From Oceanisphaera pacifica (GTDB taxonomy: Bacteria; Pseudomonadota; Gammaproteobacteria; Enterobacterales; Aeromonadaceae), in contig NZ_JAGDFX010000008.1 in the NCBI RefSeq assembly GCF_017498065.1, forward strand, positions 62,001 through 126,000: a DNA stretch of 64,000 bases, written 5' to 3'. Position 1 is the first letter of the stretch. Every line of letters begins with the position of its first letter. Positions 62,524 through 64,000 of this stretch are shown one piece after another. A program made the translations under genes and the position numbers. The notes beneath the pieces are model-generated. The model did no database searches, had not been told where the DNA came from, and saw only the letters and a list, made by a program, of their open reading frames with translations.

Positions 62524-64000
62524 TGAGAAAAAAGTATCCGTTTAAAAACAACACACCTGCCATTGAGCCAACCCCCAACACTGACCGCAAATGGGGCGTG
62601 AGTGGGTTGCAGCGTACGCTGTTAATCTTTGTCGTATTGCCGTTGGTCTTACTCACCGCGCTGGGTATTCGCTTTGGGCTGGGGCAGGCTAATCAATTTC
62701 AAGAGCAACGTCTTAAAAACGATCTTGAGTTGGTCGGGCGTGCCATTAGCATTCCGGTGGGCACCGCCTTAAACAAGGGCGATCTCGATGCCGTGGAGCT
62801 GGCGTTAGAATCGGTATTTGTGCTGGGTGAAATATATGGCGCCTCGGTATTTGATGTAGATGGCAACCGTGTTGCGTCGGCAGGGGTAACAGAAACCGAT
62901 TTAACCCGCTCTATTATTCCTGAGCGCATTCGCACCACGGGCCAAGGGCAAGAGGCTTTTAGTCGTGTTAAAGGGCGTAATGTGTTTTCCCATTTTCAGC
63001 CATTGTTTGATACTGCTGGCCATATACAAGGTTTGGTGCAAATTACCCGCCGCGCCAGTGACTTTGGTCGGGCTCTTGAGCAACTCACCATTATCGCTTG
63101 GGCGTTATGGGGCGTGTTTAGTTTAGTGATACTCGCCAGTGTACTACTGGGGCATTATGGCGGCGTGGGGCGCTATGTTGATAAGTTGCTGGCGCACATG
63201 CGTCGCGTGGCCGACGGTGATTTATCTCATCGGGCGGCATTAAATGGGCCTAAAGAAGTGGCCAGTTTAGCGAATGGGTTAAACCAAATGTTAGACAGCA
63301 TAGAGCAGGCGCACAGAGAGTTAGATGCCCACCGTGCGGCAGAAACCCAATTAGTGGCACGGCTAAAAGATAACGAAAAAATGGTGGCTATTGGCAGCAT
63401 GGCGCAAGGCATTGCCCATGAACTGGGGGCACCACTGAGTGTGATTGATGGCCGAGCGCGACGCCTAGAGCGGGTGGGAACTTTAAATGAGCAACAACAA
63501 CGTAACTTAGGGGGTATTCGCTCTCAGGTTGATAGGCTCACCCGCACCGTACGCCAGCTACTAGATTATTGTCGCCCCGCTGCCACTCAGCCTCGCAAGT
63601 TAACCGTAAATGCCTTAATACAAGATGTACTTGCTGCTATTGCGCCTGAGTTTGAAGCTAAAGGTTGCCAGTTAAGTACCCAGTTACCCGAGCGTCTGCC
63701 CGATGTATTGGCCGATGCGGGTCGCTTAGAGCTGGCATTACTTAATTTATTACGTAATGCCCTGCAGGCCGCCGAAGGTGATATTGGAGTTTGGGTGGCC
63801 GCAAATAGCCAATGGCTGGTGATCCGCATTATTGATGATGGCCATGGCTTGCCCGAAGACTGCGCGCCCGCTCAGCTGACCGAGCCCTTTTTTACCACTA
63901 AATCACCCGGCGAAGGCACCGGCCTAGGATTGGCGATTGTGCAAGCCGTAGCTGAAGAGCAGGGCGGTTATTTTGCCTTAAGTAATCACCCAGACGGCGG
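62523..64000 (+). CDS. Sensor histidine kinase (partial, runs off the window)
   Basis: At least 492 codons, no stop before the edge. An N-terminal membrane segment (LLIFVVLPLVLLTAL-like), a periplasmic sensor region, a second membrane segment near residue 190, a HAMP domain (MRRVADGDLSHRA), a dimerisation/phosphoacceptor segment MAQGIAHELGAPLSV with the His, then an ATPase domain with LLNLLRNALQ (N box), IDDGHGLP (G1) and GEGTGLGLAI (G2). NtrB-like group. The partner response regulator is presumably just downstream. Confidence 0.93.
   Translation, partial: MRKKYPFKNNTPAIEPTPNTDRKWGVSGLQRTLLIFVVLPLVLLTALGIRFGLGQANQFQEQRLKNDLELVGRAISIPVGTALNKGDLDAVELALESVFVLGEIYGASVFDVDGNRVASAGVTETDLTRSIIPERIRTTGQGQEAFSRVKGRNVFSHFQPLFDTAGHIQGLVQITRRASDFGRALEQLTIIAWALWGVFSLVILASVLLGHYGGVGRYVDKLLAHMRRVADGDLSHRAALNGPKEVASLANGLNQMLDSIEQAHRELDAHRAAETQLVARLKDNEKMVAIGSMAQGIAHELGAPLSVIDGRARRLERVGTLNEQQQRNLGGIRSQVDRLTRTVRQLLDYCRPAATQPRKLTVNALIQDVLAAIAPEFEAKGCQLSTQLPERLPDVLADAGRLELALLNLLRNALQAAEGDIGVWVAANSQWLVIRIIDDGHGLPEDCAPAQLTEPFFTTKSPGEGTGLGLAIVQAVAEEQGGYFALSNHPDG

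Overview
The window is a gammaproteobacterial chromosome segment of moderate GC. Its housekeeping gene order matches that of enterics and their relatives: rsmD / ftsY-ftsE-ftsX-rpoH; gpmI-envC facing yibN-secB-gpsA; nfuA and a ComF-family gene next to bioH; cyoABCDE. Protein flavour and the dense intergenic repeats suggest the Aeromonadales (an Oceanisphaera- or Oceanimonas-like marine bacterium). That placement is inference and was not tested.

Layout. 1-15500 is conserved core: a cell-division and secretion block (ftsY with a long Ala/Glu repeat, ftsE, ftsX, rpoH), carbonic anhydrase, class II fructose-bisphosphatase, fumC, a PanM-like acetyltransferase, envC-gpmI, yibN-secB-gpsA, nfuA and comF, then bioH. 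16600-22300 is an accessory metabolic block: a hydantoin/allantoin-type racemase, an NCS1 permease, a GntR regulator, a small Pro-containing protein of unknown function, a guanine-deaminase-like enzyme, a second racemase homologue that lacks both catalytic cysteines, and a PACE efflux pump. An (S)-ureidoglycine aminohydrolase at 37 kb belongs to the same purine/ureide theme.

22300-35600 is a defence island. It opens with two diverged copies of a 300-370 bp non-coding repeat. Then comes a PLD-helicase-DUF3427 protein on the plus strand. Facing it on the minus strand is a continuous cassette: WYL regulator, jetA, jetB, jetC, jetD (a complete type I Wadjet anti-plasmid system), hipB, hipA. The promoter of the cassette can be read: a -35/-10 pair with 17-bp spacing, both elements overlapped by a repeated palindrome that is the likely WYL-protein operator. 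hipBA appears to have its own promoter and operator inside the end of jetD.

35700-55100 carries LysR regulators, the ureidoglycine aminohydrolase, yjjG, a LysE exporter, an acetate/succinate CoA-transferase, the cyo quinol oxidase operon with a hairpin repeat between cyoD and cyoE, a DMT exporter, a BCCT transporter, an EEP-family protein and a GGDEF/EAL protein with a perfect 39-bp in-frame duplication. 55100-64000 holds a glycosyltransferase, manC, rsuA, a GNAT protein, tex, a DUF4168 protein and the start of a sensor histidine kinase cut by the window edge.

Intergenic regions are rich in dispersed palindromic repeats of at least four families, several lying next to or overlapping terminators. 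No tRNA, rRNA, CRISPR array or transposase gene was seen.
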